Origin: Lysobacter panacisoli
Lineage (GTDB): Bacteria > Pseudomonadota > Gammaproteobacteria > Xanthomonadales > Xanthomonadaceae
NCBI RefSeq assembly: GCF_009765165.1
Contig: NZ_VLNU01000001.1
Coordinates: forward strand, 2,610,247 to 2,674,246
Direction of reading: 5' to 3'
Length of the DNA stretch: 64,000 nucleotides
Of the stretch, positions 1-8,549 are shown piece by piece. Below the pieces are notes generated by a model. It worked only from the letters and a program-made list of their open reading frames with translations, did not search any database and had not been told where the DNA came from. A program made the position numbers and the translations under genes. Positions within the stretch are counted from its first letter, which is position 1. The number at the start of each line of letters is the position of its first letter.

Positions 1-256
1 CCGCGGCATTGCCGCGTGGCCTGCCGAACGCCCGGCCAGGATGGTCGGGCTGGGCGATCCGAAGTCATTGCGTGGCGCCAGGGATGGCAGCGGCAACATC
101 ATCGAAGCGAGTGCCCGCGGCACTGCCGCGTGGCCTGCCGAACGCCCGGCCAGGATGGTCGGGCTGGGCGATCCGAAGTCATTGCGTGGCGCCAGGGATG
201 GCAGCGGCAACATCATCGAAGCGAGTGCCCGCGGCACTGCCGCGTGGCCTGACGAA
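1..256. repeat. 114-bp tandem repeat, two full copies plus a partial third
   Basis: Two copies of a 114-bp unit (1-114 and 115-228) differ by a single base at unit position 10. A third copy begins at 229 and diverges after about 25 bases. Each unit starts with a near-perfect palindrome (CGCGGCA, one-base loop, TGCCGCG) and carries an imperfect GCCCG/CGGGC hairpin. The unit is a multiple of three, so reading frames run through it, but the translation resembles no protein I recognise. The array may continue left of the window. I infer an intergenic repeat downstream of the YceI operon. Confidence 0.9.
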
Positions 257-277
257 GCCCGGCGAGGATGGCCGGGC
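257..277 (-). terminator. hairpin downstream of the YceI/b561 operon
   Basis: A perfect 7-bp stem (GCCCGGC, 7-nt loop, GCCGGGC) lies about 40 bases beyond the stop of the last operon gene. There is no T-run, so it may be a stabilising hairpin or a degenerate repeat copy rather than a true intrinsic terminator. Confidence 0.35.
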
Positions 278-316
278 GGGAAGATCAGAGGCCGATCACG
301 CGATCGATCGCCGTCC

Positions 317-880
317 TCATTTCGTCGGCGAGAACACCACCTTCGTGCTCACTGCCACTTCGTTCGGAAGCACGCTCGTGTCGGCCCAGTCACCGGTGCC
401 GATGCCGAAATCCAGGCGCTTGACCGTGGCCTTGCCGCTCAGCACCGGCTGCGCGCCAGGCGTCCAGGTGAACGTCAGCGTCACCGGCTTGCTCACGCCG
501 CGCAGGCTCAGTGTGCCGTCGGCCGCGTACTGGTTGCCGCCGAGGCTGCGGAACTTGCTGGACGTGAAGCGCGCCTGCGGGAACTTCGCGATGGAGAAGA
601 AATCGGCGCCCTTCAGTGCTTCGTCGCGATCGTCGTTGGCGGTGGTCACGCCGGTGAGCGGGATCGCCACGTCCAGCTTCGACGTCGCCAGCTGCTTCGG
701 GTCGAACGACAGCTTCGTGGTGAAGCTCGGGAACTTGCCGGTGAACACTTCGCCTTCGTACTTGCTGGCGAAGGTGAGGCTGGAACCGGCGGCCTGGACG
801 TAATCGGCGGCGAAGGCGGGTGCGGCGACGACCAGCGACAGCGCGAACGCAGTCGTCAGCGTGGAGGACTTGATCGACAT
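317..880 (-). CDS. YceI family periplasmic protein
   Basis: This 187-residue protein starts with a clear Sec signal peptide (about residues 1-24, ending AFA-ADY). The rest has the lipocalin-like YceI pattern: an early SSLTFASKYEG strand, ALKGADFF, FTSSKFRS and a GTLSLRGVSKPV segment. YceI proteins bind isoprenoid or amphiphilic ligands in a beta-barrel and often accompany cytochrome b561. Its ATG overlaps the TGA of the upstream b561 gene (ATGA), so it is translationally coupled and is the last gene of a three-gene operon. The ligand cannot be read from the sequence. The family call is firm. Confidence 0.93.
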   Translation of the reverse strand: MSIKSSTLTTAFALSLVVAAPAFAADYVQAAGSSLTFASKYEGEVFTGKFPSFTTKLSFDPKQLATSKLDVAIPLTGVTTANDDRDEALKGADFFSIAKFPQARFTSSKFRSLGGNQYAADGTLSLRGVSKPVTLTFTWTPGAQPVLSGKATVKRLDFGIGTGDWADTSVLPNEVAVSTKVVFSPTK

Positions 881-1458
881 CAACGGATCTCCGAAGCGGG
901 GGAAGTGGTGCGACGACGCGGCAACATGCGCGTGAGCGTGGCGTCGCGCTGGACGAGGTGGTGGTAGAACGCGGCGGCCGCGTGCACCAGCACGAGGGCG
1001 ATGAGCGCCCAGAACAGCCATTCGTGCCAGTCGCGCACCAGCGGTTTCAGCGCCTGGCTCGGGTCGGCGAGCTTGGGCACCTTGAACAGTCCGAACCAGC
1101 GCAGTGGACGCAGGCCGCTGACCGAGTCGTACAGCCAGCCCGACAACGGCACGGCGAAAGTGAGCGCGTACAGCAGCCAGTGGGTGATGCTCGCCACGCG
1201 CTCCTGCCAGTGCGGCGTGCCCGCGACGGCGCGCGGCGCACCGGCGATGAAGCGCCACGCCAGGCGCAGCGCGACCAGCGCGAGCACGCTCAGGCCGAAC
1301 GATTTGTGCAGGTCGTACACCCAGAAATAGCGCGGCGACTTGGGCAGCTCGACCATCACCAGGCCGACCACGCCCAGGCCCAGGATCAGCAGCACGATCA
1401 GCCAGTGCAGCAGCTGGCTGATGGGGCCCCAGCGGTCGTCGGTGTTCTTCAGGATCAT
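880..1458 (-). CDS. cytochrome b561 family membrane protein
   Basis: This 192-residue inner-membrane protein has four predicted transmembrane helices. Histidines expected for b-type heme ligation occur in SQLLHWLIV, YDLHKSFG, ASITHWLLYA and VLVHAAAAFYHH. The N-terminal DRWGPISQLLHW pattern is typical of prokaryotic b561 (Ni,Fe-hydrogenase I b-subunit fold). Such proteins move electrons between quinol and periplasmic acceptors. Both ends overlap neighbouring YceI genes by four bases, so the three proteins are probably made in fixed proportion. A quinone-related ligand passing between YceI and b561 is a common proposal, not something this sequence shows. Confidence 0.92.
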   Translation of the reverse strand: MILKNTDDRWGPISQLLHWLIVLLILGLGVVGLVMVELPKSPRYFWVYDLHKSFGLSVLALVALRLAWRFIAGAPRAVAGTPHWQERVASITHWLLYALTFAVPLSGWLYDSVSGLRPLRWFGLFKVPKLADPSQALKPLVRDWHEWLFWALIALVLVHAAAAFYHHLVQRDATLTRMLPRRRTTSPASEIR

Positions 1459-2174
1459 GGCGTGGGTTCGGGCTGCGGTTCGGTGGGCGGCGCCGGTTCG
1501 GCGGGTGGTTCGTTCGTGGGCTCGGCCTGCGTGTCGGCGGGTGTTTCACCGGATGCATCAGCGCGACCGCGCACGGCCTCGGCTTCGATGCGCAGTTCGA
1601 TACTGTCGCCGATGACGTTCTTCCACGCGTCGATGCCGTACTCGGCGCGGCTCAGCGTGGCGGTCGCGGAGAAGCCCGCCGTGCGGCGGAACGGCGGCAA
1701 TGGATGACGTTTGAGTGCGTTGAGCACGACATCCATGCACAGCGGCCGCGTCGTTCCGCGCAGAGTGAGGTCGCCGCAGACTTTGGCGTGGTCGGCTTCG
1801 CCGGGTTCGACCGTGTGCGAGACGAAATGCGCTTCGGGATGGCGTTTGCCGTCGAGCAGGTTCGTCGCCAGCACCGCTTCGTTCCACTTCGCATCGCCCA
1901 GATCGAGACGATGGATCGGCACGCGCACGTCGAGCTTCGCGCTGCGCCAGTCGTCGCGATCGAACACGAGCGTGCCGGAGCTTCCCGACACCGTGCCCAT
2001 CGCCTTGGAGAAGCCCGCATGCTCGACCGCGAACAGCACGCGCGTGTGCACCGGGTCGAGCGTGTAGGTTTCCTCTTCGGCGTGCGCCGCGAGTGGCAAC
2101 AGCAACGCCAGTGCGAATGTCGCCAGCGACGGGACGCGGCGACCGGCCGCGAGGGCGGGACGGGCGAACGGCAT
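1455..2174 (-). CDS. YceI family protein with Pro/Glu-rich tail
   Basis: This 239-residue protein has a signal peptide (about residues 1-32, ending AAHA) followed by a YceI domain: YTLDPVHTRVLFAVEH, GTLVFDRDDW, FVSHTVEPG and ATLSRAEYGID. It is clearly diverged from the second YceI protein of the operon. Residues from about 205 form a low-complexity tail rich in Pro, Glu and Thr that is absent from the shorter paralogue. The ATG at 2174 was chosen because AGGAG lies upstream and a signal peptide follows directly; longer frames would lack one. It is the first gene of the operon, and its TGA overlaps the b561 ATG. Confidence 0.9.
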   Translation of the reverse strand: MPFARPALAAGRRVPSLATFALALLLPLAAHAEEETYTLDPVHTRVLFAVEHAGFSKAMGTVSGSSGTLVFDRDDWRSAKLDVRVPIHRLDLGDAKWNEAVLATNLLDGKRHPEAHFVSHTVEPGEADHAKVCGDLTLRGTTRPLCMDVVLNALKRHPLPPFRRTAGFSATATLSRAEYGIDAWKNVIGDSIELRIEAEAVRGRADASGETPADTQAEPTNEPPAEPAPPTEPQPEPTP

Positions 2175-2205
2175 GCGACGGCTCCTGGCGGACGGGTTGC
2201 CCGGG

Positions 2206-2211
2206 ATTCTA
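2206..2211 (-). promoter_or_regulatory. -10 element for the YceI/b561 operon
   Basis: The minus strand reads TAGAAT (5 of 6 to consensus). This gives a leader of about 25 bases before the ATG at 2174, with AGGAG in it. No convincing -35 was seen. Confidence 0.4.
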
Positions 2212-2347
2212 GGCGCAGCCGGGTGAACGGGTCGGACGATCCCTGTAACGAACCGTTGCAGGCTCCGCCCGGACACAGTCGCACTTGCGCCCTCGGCCGC
2301 ATTGGCCGAGCCTAGCGCCGGGGTTGGGGACAGGACGACGGAACGCC

Positions 2348-5300
2348 ATGCTGGCAAGGGCAATCGTGTGGGCAGTACTGGCATGCATGCTGTCGGGGCC
2401 GGTCCGGGCGCACCTGCCGGAAACGCCGCGGCCGCGCCAGATCACCGTCGCCGACGGTCTGCCGTCCAACCGCATCAACGGCATCACCGAAGACCGCAAC
2501 GGTTATCTGTGGATCGCCACCAGCGACGGGCTGGCGCGTTACAACGGCATCGGCTTCCGCGTGTGGCGCGTGGAGCAGGGACTGCGCGACAGCTTCGTAT
2601 GGGCGGTGCACGTCGATGCGCGCAATCGGGTCTGGGTCGCGACCAAGACCGGCCTGGCGATGCTCGACCGCGAGCGTAAACGCTTCACCTGGCACGACCG
2701 CGCCAATACGCCCGGGATGGGCGACGACATCATCTGGACGGTGACCTCCACGCCCGATGGCGCGGTCTGGTTCGGCACGCCGTTCGGCGGACTGCATCGC
2801 CTCGACGCCGACGGCAAGGTCACCCGCTTCATGCCGCGCGAGGGCGACCCGCGCAGCCTGCCCGATGCGGAAGTCTCGCAACTGGTGGTCGCGCCCGACG
2901 GCACCTTGTGGGTCGGCACCAAGGGTGGCGTCGCGCGCTGGACCGGCCGCGACTTCGAACGCGTCCCCGAACGCGCGCTCAGTTCGCCGCTGATCAACGG
3001 CATCACCGCCGAACGCGACGGCACGCTGTGGTTCGCCACGCCGCGTGGTGTCGGCGTGCGGCGCGCGGACGGCACGTACTCGGCCACGCCGTGGCAGGAC
3101 GCGGGCATGCGCGACACGATCCTGCACGTGCTGATGCGCGATCGCGGCGGCACGTACTGGTTCGACGTGCCGCAGGGGCTCGGGCGCGAGGACGACGGGC
3201 AGATGGGCATGGTGCCGCTGTACAGCAACGCCGCGCAGGGCATGGTGCGCCCGTCGTGGGTCGGTGCCTATGAGGACCGCGAGGGCGGGCTGTGGTTCGC
3301 CAGCAGCAGCAACGGCCTGTGGTACCTGCCGGGCAACTGGCGCCAGTTCGCGGTGCTCAACCGCCGCATCGACGATCCCGCTTCGCTTGCCAACGCGCAC
3401 GTGCGTGCGATCGCGCCCGCATCGGACGGTGCGATGTGGCTGGTCGGCAGCGGTGGCGTGCTCGACCGGCTCGATCCCGACACCGGCCGCGTGCGCCATG
3501 TCGCCTCGGACATCGGCCACGGCCTGATCCTTGAAAGCGTGGTCGAGGATTCACACAAACGCGTATGGGTCAGTTACCGCGGCGGCCTGGCGCAAGTGGA
3601 ACCCGCGAGCGGGCAGGTACGGCGCTGGAGCGAGGGCGACCGCACGGATGCGCCCCCGGCGGGCGTATCGCAACTGGTGTGGACTGCCGACGGATCGTTG
3701 TGGATCGTCACCGAGGAAGGCGACGTGCAGCGTCGCGACAAGGACGGCCATGTGCGCGACACCCTTCGCGCCGGCGATGGTCGCGGCCTTCCGCGCGACA
3801 TCTTCGTCGAGGACGTCGAGCAAGGCCCGGACGGCGCGCTGTGGGTCGCCGGTTCGCGGGGACTGGTGCGATGGAATGATGCGGCCGGACGCTTCGAGCG
3901 CCTGCCGGGCGTCGACGAGGGACGCGTCGCCGCGTTCGTGGCCGACGGTCGCGGCGGGATCTGGCTGGCGCGGCTGGGACGCATCGAGGCGTACCGCTGG
4001 GATGGCGCGTCGATGCAGCGCACGCTGGAACTGACCGGCGCCGACGGCCTGCCCGCGCTGGCACCGAGCAGCCTCAACGTCGACGCGGCCGGCATCGTCT
4101 GGGCATCGAGCGTGCGCGGCCTCCTGCGCATCGATCCGGCGCGGCGTTCCACGCGCGTCTACGGCGTGCGCGATGGCCTTCCCAGCCAGGAATTCGACGG
4201 CTCGCTCGTATCGCGCCCGAGCGACGGCCACATGCTGGTCGGATCGCCGGTCGCGCTGGTGATGTTCGATCCCGCCGACGTGCGGCCCAACACGCAGGCG
4301 CCGCACCTGGTGGTGGAGAACATCGACGTGCGCCATCAGGACCGTCGCGTCGTGCTCGATCCCACGCGCTCGTTCGAACTCGCGCACGAGGACCGCGACC
4401 TGCGCATCGTCGTGCGACTGATCTCGTTCAACGACGCGCGCAACCACGTCTACCGCTTCCGCCTCGTCGGCTACGACCCGGACTGGGTGCAGGTCACGGG
4501 ATCGGGCGAGCGCGTGTTCACGCAGTTGCCCTCGGGCCAGTACCGGCTGGAAATCCAGGCGCGCACGGTCGACCACGTCTGGTCGCAGGCGCGCACGATC
4601 GACTTCGCCGTCGCGCCGCCGTGGTGGCGCACCTGGGCGGCGATCATCGGGTTCGTCGGCCTCGCGGTGCTGCTCGCGTGGTGGGCCGCCGATGCGTATC
4701 GCCGTCGCCTCAAGCGGCGCCATGCGTGGCAGCTGTCCGAGCACGAGCGCGAGGTCGCCAAGGAGGCCTCGCTGGCCAAGACCCGTTTCCTCGCCACGCT
4801 CGGCCATGAAGTGCGTACGCCGATGACCGGCGTCCTGGGCATGAGCGAGCTGTTGATGGACACGCCGCTGGACGATCAGCAGCGCGGCTACGTCGATTCG
4901 ATCCGTCGTGCCGGTCGGCACCTGCTGCGGCTCGTCAACGATGCGCTCGATCTGGCGCGGATCGAATCCGGACGACTGGAACTATCGTCTTCGCCGTTCG
5001 ACGTGCGCGCCGTGGTCGACGAGGCCGCGTCGCTGATGGCGCCGCTGGCGCACAAGCGCGGCCTGCGTTTCCTCGTCGATGTCGCGCCCGATGCCCCGCG
5101 TGGCCTGCGTGGCGACGTCAATCGCGTCTGCCAGATCCTGCTCAACCTGCTCGGCAACGCGATCAAGTTCACCGAGGCCGGCGAAGTTGCGTTGCGCGTC
5201 GCCGCGCTGGAAACGGGCGGCGTGCGCTTCGTGGTCGAGGACACCGGGCCGGGTCTCAACGAGGAACAGCAGGCGCGCCTTTTCCGCCGTTTCGAACAGG

Positions 5301-5869
5301 CCGAAGGCGCGCGCACCGCCGCGCGTTATGGCGGCAGTGGCCTGGGCCTGGCGATCTGCCAGGAACTCTCCGCCGCGATGGGCGGCGGCATCCGCGTCGA
5401 AAGTGCGCCTGGCGAAGGTGCGCGCTTCATCGTCGACCTGCCCCTGGAGGCGGCCGCATCGCCGGCCGCGCACGATGGCGGCGACGCACTGCTGGCGCTG
5501 CGTGGCAAGCCGCTTTCGCTGCTGCTGGTGGAGGACGATCCGACCGTCGCCGAAGTCATCGCCGGACTGTTGCGTGCGCAGGGCCATCGCGTCGTGCACG
5601 CCGCGCACGGTCTGGCGGCGATGAGCGAGACCGCAACCGGCAACTTCGATGCCGCGTTGCTCGACCTCGACCTGCCGGGCATGGACGGCTTCGCGCTCGC
5701 GCAACAACTGCGCCGACAGGGGTTCTCGCGTCCGCTGCTGGCGATCACCGCGCGTGCCGACGCCGATGCCGAACCGCAGGCGACAGCGACGGGATTCCAG
5801 GGTTTCCTGCGCAAGCCGGTGACCGGCGCGATGCTCGCCGGCCTGCTCGAAGGCGTGCCGCGCCGATGA
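2348..5869 (+). CDS. hybrid sensor histidine kinase with beta-propeller sensor and receiver domain
   Basis: This is a 1173-residue hybrid two-component protein. An N-terminal signal or anchor segment (1-21) precedes a long periplasmic region of two-component propeller repeats (about 30-670, recurrent GYLWIAT, TLWVGT and GLWFAS strands). A Y_Y_Y domain follows (about 690-757), then a transmembrane helix (about 762-782). The cytoplasmic part has a HisKA domain with H820 in GHEVRTP, an ATPase domain with GNAIKFTEAG, DTGPGL and GGSGLGLAI motifs, and a C-terminal receiver with likely phospho-acceptor D1106. There is no HPt or DNA-binding domain, so output must go elsewhere. Related architectures sense saccharides, but the ligand here is unknown. 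No partner regulator is adjacent. Confidence 0.95.
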   Translation: MLARAIVWAVLACMLSGPVRAHLPETPRPRQITVADGLPSNRINGITEDRNGYLWIATSDGLARYNGIGFRVWRVEQGLRDSFVWAVHVDARNRVWVATKTGLAMLDRERKRFTWHDRANTPGMGDDIIWTVTSTPDGAVWFGTPFGGLHRLDADGKVTRFMPREGDPRSLPDAEVSQLVVAPDGTLWVGTKGGVARWTGRDFERVPERALSSPLINGITAERDGTLWFATPRGVGVRRADGTYSATPWQDAGMRDTILHVLMRDRGGTYWFDVPQGLGREDDGQMGMVPLYSNAAQGMVRPSWVGAYEDREGGLWFASSSNGLWYLPGNWRQFAVLNRRIDDPASLANAHVRAIAPASDGAMWLVGSGGVLDRLDPDTGRVRHVASDIGHGLILESVVEDSHKRVWVSYRGGLAQVEPASGQVRRWSEGDRTDAPPAGVSQLVWTADGSLWIVTEEGDVQRRDKDGHVRDTLRAGDGRGLPRDIFVEDVEQGPDGALWVAGSRGLVRWNDAAGRFERLPGVDEGRVAAFVADGRGGIWLARLGRIEAYRWDGASMQRTLELTGADGLPALAPSSLNVDAAGIVWASSVRGLLRIDPARRSTRVYGVRDGLPSQEFDGSLVSRPSDGHMLVGSPVALVMFDPADVRPNTQAPHLVVENIDVRHQDRRVVLDPTRSFELAHEDRDLRIVVRLISFNDARNHVYRFRLVGYDPDWVQVTGSGERVFTQLPSGQYRLEIQARTVDHVWSQARTIDFAVAPPWWRTWAAIIGFVGLAVLLAWWAADAYRRRLKRRHAWQLSEHEREVAKEASLAKTRFLATLGHEVRTPMTGVLGMSELLMDTPLDDQQRGYVDSIRRAGRHLLRLVNDALDLARIESGRLELSSSPFDVRAVVDEAASLMAPLAHKRGLRFLVDVAPDAPRGLRGDVNRVCQILLNLLGNAIKFTEAGEVALRVAALETGGVRFVVEDTGPGLNEEQQARLFRRFEQAEGARTAARYGGSGLGLAICQELSAAMGGGIRVESAPGEGARFIVDLPLEAAASPAAHDGGDALLALRGKPLSLLLVEDDPTVAEVIAGLLRAQGHRVVHAAHGLAAMSETATGNFDAALLDLDLPGMDGFALAQQLRRQGFSRPLLAITARADADAEPQATATGFQGFLRKPVTGAMLAGLLEGVPRR

Positions 5870-5887
5870 GCGTGCGCCGGTAAAGCG

Positions 5888-5912
5888 AAAGGCCGCGCAG
5901 TGCGCGGCCTTT
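5888..5912. terminator. bidirectional intrinsic terminator
   Basis: A perfect 11-bp stem (AAAGGCCGCGC, loop AGT, GCGCGGCCTTT) sits between the convergent sensor kinase and hemE genes. A/T tracts at the stem base on both strands make it usable in both directions. Confidence 0.8.
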
Positions 5913-5938
5913 CCGGGTGGCATCGTGTGCGTAATCGA

Positions 5939-7012
5939 TCAGCGTGCGCTGAGCTCGTGCACCGCCTGCACCAGCGCGGCGACGTGGTCCGGGCTCATGT
6001 CGGGCGACATGCCGTGGCCGAGGTTGAACACGTGGCCTTCGCGCGAACCGCCGTTGCCGGTGGCGTAATCGTCGAGCGCGCGGCCGACTTCGCGACGGAT
6101 CGCGTCGGGCTGCGCGTACAGCGTGACCGGATCGAGGTTGCCCTGCAGCGCGATCTTGCCGCCGGTGCGGCGTGCGGCGTCGCCCAGGCCCACGGTCCAG
6201 TCGATGCCGACGCCTTCCGCGCCGGTCGCGGCCAGTTCCTCCAGGTACGCGCCGTTGCCCTTGCCGAACAGGATCAGCGGCGTGTTGTCGTCGCCGCGCG
6301 GCAGCGACTGCGCGATGCGGGTGAGGTAACGCAGCGAGAACTCGCGGTACATCGACGGCGACAGCACGCCGCCCCAGGTGTCGAACACCTGCAGCGCTTG
6401 CGCGCCGGCCTGGCGCTGTGCGTCGAGGTAGGCGATCACCGCGTCGGTGACGACGTCGAGCAGGCGATGCATCGCCGCCGGATCGTTGAGCGCGAGCGAC
6501 TTCACCTTGGAGAAGTTGTCGCTGCCGCCGCCTTCGATCATGTAGCAGGCCAGCGTCCACGGGCTGCCGGAGAAACCGATCAGCGGCACCGAACCGGCCA
6601 GCTCGCGACGGATCGTGCGCACCGCGTCGGTCACGTAGCGCAGTTCGCGGTCCATGTCGGGCACGGCCAGCTTCGCGATGTCCTCGTGCGTGCGCACCGG
6701 GCGCTCGAACTTCGGACCTTCGCCTTCGACGAAGTACAGGCCCAGGCCCATCGCATCGGGCACGGTGAGGATGTCGGAGAACAGGATCGCCGCATCGAGC
6801 GGGAACCGGCGCAGCGGCTGCAGCGTCACTTCGCAGGCGAGCTCGGGGTTCTTGGCCATGCCCAGGAAGCTGCCGGCGGCGGCGCGGGTGGCGCGGTACT
6901 CCGGCAGGTAGCGACCGGCCTGGCGCATCAGCCACACCGGCGTGCGGTCCACGGGCTCGCGGCGCAGGGCGCGCAGGAAACGGTCGTTCTGGAGGGGGCT
7001 GGCGGCGGTCAT
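5939..7012 (-). CDS. hemE: uroporphyrinogen decarboxylase
   Basis: This cytoplasmic enzyme of heme biosynthesis removes the four acetate carboxyls of uroporphyrinogen III to give coproporphyrinogen III. The 357-residue protein is of standard length. It has the family signatures [12 protein letters not shown] (about residues 29-40), [31 protein letters not shown] and [10 protein letters not shown] near the C-terminus. The ATG at 7012 is preceded by GGAT. A GATAAT -10 lies farther upstream. It is convergent with the sensor kinase. Confidence 0.98.
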   Translation of the reverse strand: MTAASPLQNDRFLRALRREPVDRTPVWLMRQAGRYLPEYRATRAAAGSFLGMAKNPELACEVTLQPLRRFPLDAAILFSDILTVPDAMGLGLYFVEGEGPKFERPVRTHEDIAKLAVPDMDRELRYVTDAVRTIRRELAGSVPLIGFSGSPWTLACYMIEGGGSDNFSKVKSLALNDPAAMHRLLDVVTDAVIAYLDAQRQAGAQALQVFDTWGGVLSPSMYREFSLRYLTRIAQSLPRGDDNTPLILFGKGNGAYLEELAATGAEGVGIDWTVGLGDAARRTGGKIALQGNLDPVTLYAQPDAIRREVGRALDDYATGNGGSREGHVFNLGHGMSPDMSPDHVAALVQAVHELSAR

Positions 7013-7050
7013 CGGGATCCTTCGGCGCGGGGGCGCGAAACGTGGGCGGC

Positions 7051-7056
7051 ATTATC
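7051..7056 (-). promoter_or_regulatory. -10 element of hemE
   Basis: GATAAT on the minus strand lies 38 bases upstream of the hemE ATG, giving a leader of roughly 30 bases that contains GAAGGAT as ribosome-binding site. Confidence 0.35.
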
Positions 7057-7126
7057 GCGGCGGAGGCCACCGCGGGAGCGGTGCGCGGCGCCTTGCGCGC
7101 GCACCGGACTGTTGCATGGGCAGGGC

Positions 7127-7381
7127 TTACTTCGGCGCGTCGGCACCCTGCACGAACATGAGCTGGAAACCGCGCTTGAGCTGCTGGTCGCGGGCCGCTT
7201 CCAGCGCGGCCATCGCGCTGGCCTGGTCGAGGAACTGCTCGCGGCGCAGCGTGCTGCGGCCGCCGATCTGTCCGCTTTCGCGCACCAGCGTCCACCCGCC
7301 GAGCAGGTCGGGTTGCAGCATGAGCTGGACGAAGCGCGGCGCTTCGCGGCCGTCGGGCCGTTGTTGCAGGAGCAGGCGCAT
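7127..7381 (-). CDS. small stand-alone WGR-domain protein
   Basis: This 84-residue protein is almost entirely one WGR-like domain: FVQLMLQPDLLGGW, then LVRESGQIGGRS in place of the classical W-G-R core, then an amphipathic segment AMAALEAARDQQLKRGF. WGR domains occur in poly(ADP-ribose) polymerases and some bacterial nucleic-acid-associated proteins and help bind DNA. No catalytic domain is present here. I chose ATG 7381 because TACAAT ends 8 bases before it, fitting a near-leaderless transcript. An in-frame ATG at 7420 would add 13 residues but has no ribosome-binding site. It lies between hemE and aroB on the same strand. Its function is unknown. Confidence 0.75.
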   Translation of the reverse strand: MRLLLQQRPDGREAPRFVQLMLQPDLLGGWTLVRESGQIGGRSTLRREQFLDQASAMAALEAARDQQLKRGFQLMFVQGADAPK

Positions 7382-7389
7382 GGCGGGCA

Positions 7390-7395
7390 ATTGTA
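7390..7395 (-). promoter_or_regulatory. -10 element of the WGR gene
   Basis: TACAAT on the minus strand ends 8 bases before ATG 7381. This would place transcription start within a few bases of the start codon. Confidence 0.4.
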
Positions 7396-7442
7396 CGTGA
7401 GCCGCGGCGGCGGCCTTCATCGGCGGGCCCGGTGGGCGAGGT

Positions 7443-8549
7443 TCAGCCCGCGCGCAGCACGTCCAGTACGCGTTCCTCGGCCACGCCGGCGGCCAATTTG
7501 GCCAGCCCCGCACGCTCCCACAGCACGAAGCGCAGGCCCGACGCGTCGGCCTTCTTGTCCAGGCGCATGCGTTCGAGCAGGGCCTCCGGGCGCAGTCCGG
7601 CCGGGATCGCGGTCGGCAGGCCCAACCGTTGCAGCAGGGCCTGCAGGCGCTGCGCATCGGCGGCCGGCGCGCGTCCCGTCGCGGCGGACAGGCGGGCGGC
7701 GAGGACCATGCCCACGGCCACGGCCTCGCCGTGGTTGAGCGCGTCGGAGCCCGCGCCCGAGTAGCCCTGTTCGGCCTCGATCGCATGGCCGAAGGTGTGG
7801 CCGAAGTTGAGCAGCGCACGTTCGCCGTGTTCGTAGGGATCGCGCGACACCACCTCGGCCTTGTACAGGCACGAACGCGCGATCGCCTCGGCCAGCGTCG
7901 CGTCGCGCCCTTCGAGCAGCGCGGCGGCGTTGGTTTCCAGCCACGTGAGGAAATCGACGTCGAAGATCGCACCGTACTTGACCACTTCGGCCAGGCCGGC
8001 GCGCAGTTCGCGTTCGGGCAGGGTGCGCAGCGTCGTCGTGTCGGCGACCACCGCGCGCGGCGGATGGAACGCGCCGACCAGGTTCTTGCCGGCGGGCACG
8101 TCCACCGCGGTCTTGCCGCCGACGGACGAATCCACCATCGCCAGCAACGTGGTAGGTACCTGCACGACATCGATGCCGCGCATCCAGCACGCCGCGGCGA
8201 AGCCGGCAAGATCGCCGACCACGCCACCGCCGAGCGCGACCACCGCCGCGTCGCGCGTGGCGCACAGCGAGGCGAGCGCGTCGAGGCATTCGCAGAAGCG
8301 GGCGAGGGTCTTTTCCTGCTCGCCGGCGGGCATCACGAAGCGCGACACCTGCAGCGCCGGGCGCGCGGCGCGCAGCGTCTGCTCGACGCGGTCCGCGTAC
8401 AGCGGCGCGACGTTCGCGTCGCTGACGATCAGTGCGTGCTTGCCACGCAGGACGCCCGCGAACAGCGACGCCTCGGCGATCAGCCCCGGACCGATGCTGA
8501 TGTCGTAGCGGGACTCGCCATCGACCTTGACCGTGCGCATCGTGCTCAT
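7443..8549 (-). CDS. aroB: 3-dehydroquinate synthase
   Basis: This enzyme carries out the second step of the shikimate pathway, converting DAHP to 3-dehydroquinate with NAD and a divalent metal. The 368-residue protein shows the NAD-binding and substrate loop ([37 protein letters not shown]). Metal-ligand motifs are LAEVVKYG (Glu), [11 protein letters not shown] (His) and [11 protein letters not shown] (His). Its ATG overlaps the aroK TGA as ATGA, so the two shikimate enzymes are translationally coupled. A second in-frame ATG at 8540 is a possible alternative start. Confidence 0.98.
   Translation of the reverse strand: MSTMRTVKVDGESRYDISIGPGLIAEASLFAGVLRGKHALIVSDANVAPLYADRVEQTLRAARPALQVSRFVMPAGEQEKTLARFCECLDALASLCATRDAAVVALGGGVVGDLAGFAAACWMRGIDVVQVPTTLLAMVDSSVGGKTAVDVPAGKNLVGAFHPPRAVVADTTTLRTLPERELRAGLAEVVKYGAIFDVDFLTWLETNAAALLEGRDATLAEAIARSCLYKAEVVSRDPYEHGERALLNFGHTFGHAIEAEQGYSGAGSDALNHGEAVAVGMVLAARLSAATGRAPAADAQRLQALLQRLGLPTAIPAGLRPEALLERMRLDKKADASGLRFVLWERAGLAKLAAGVAEERVLDVLRAG

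Noticed and set aside
1..256. CRISPR array
   Set aside because: The 114-bp units are contiguous and contain no unique spacers. No cas gene is in the window.
9..803. Plus-strand frames running through the 114-bp repeats into the YceI gene
   Set aside because: They exist because the unit length is a multiple of three and the opposite strand codes for YceI. The translation is just the repeat twice followed by antisense YceI.
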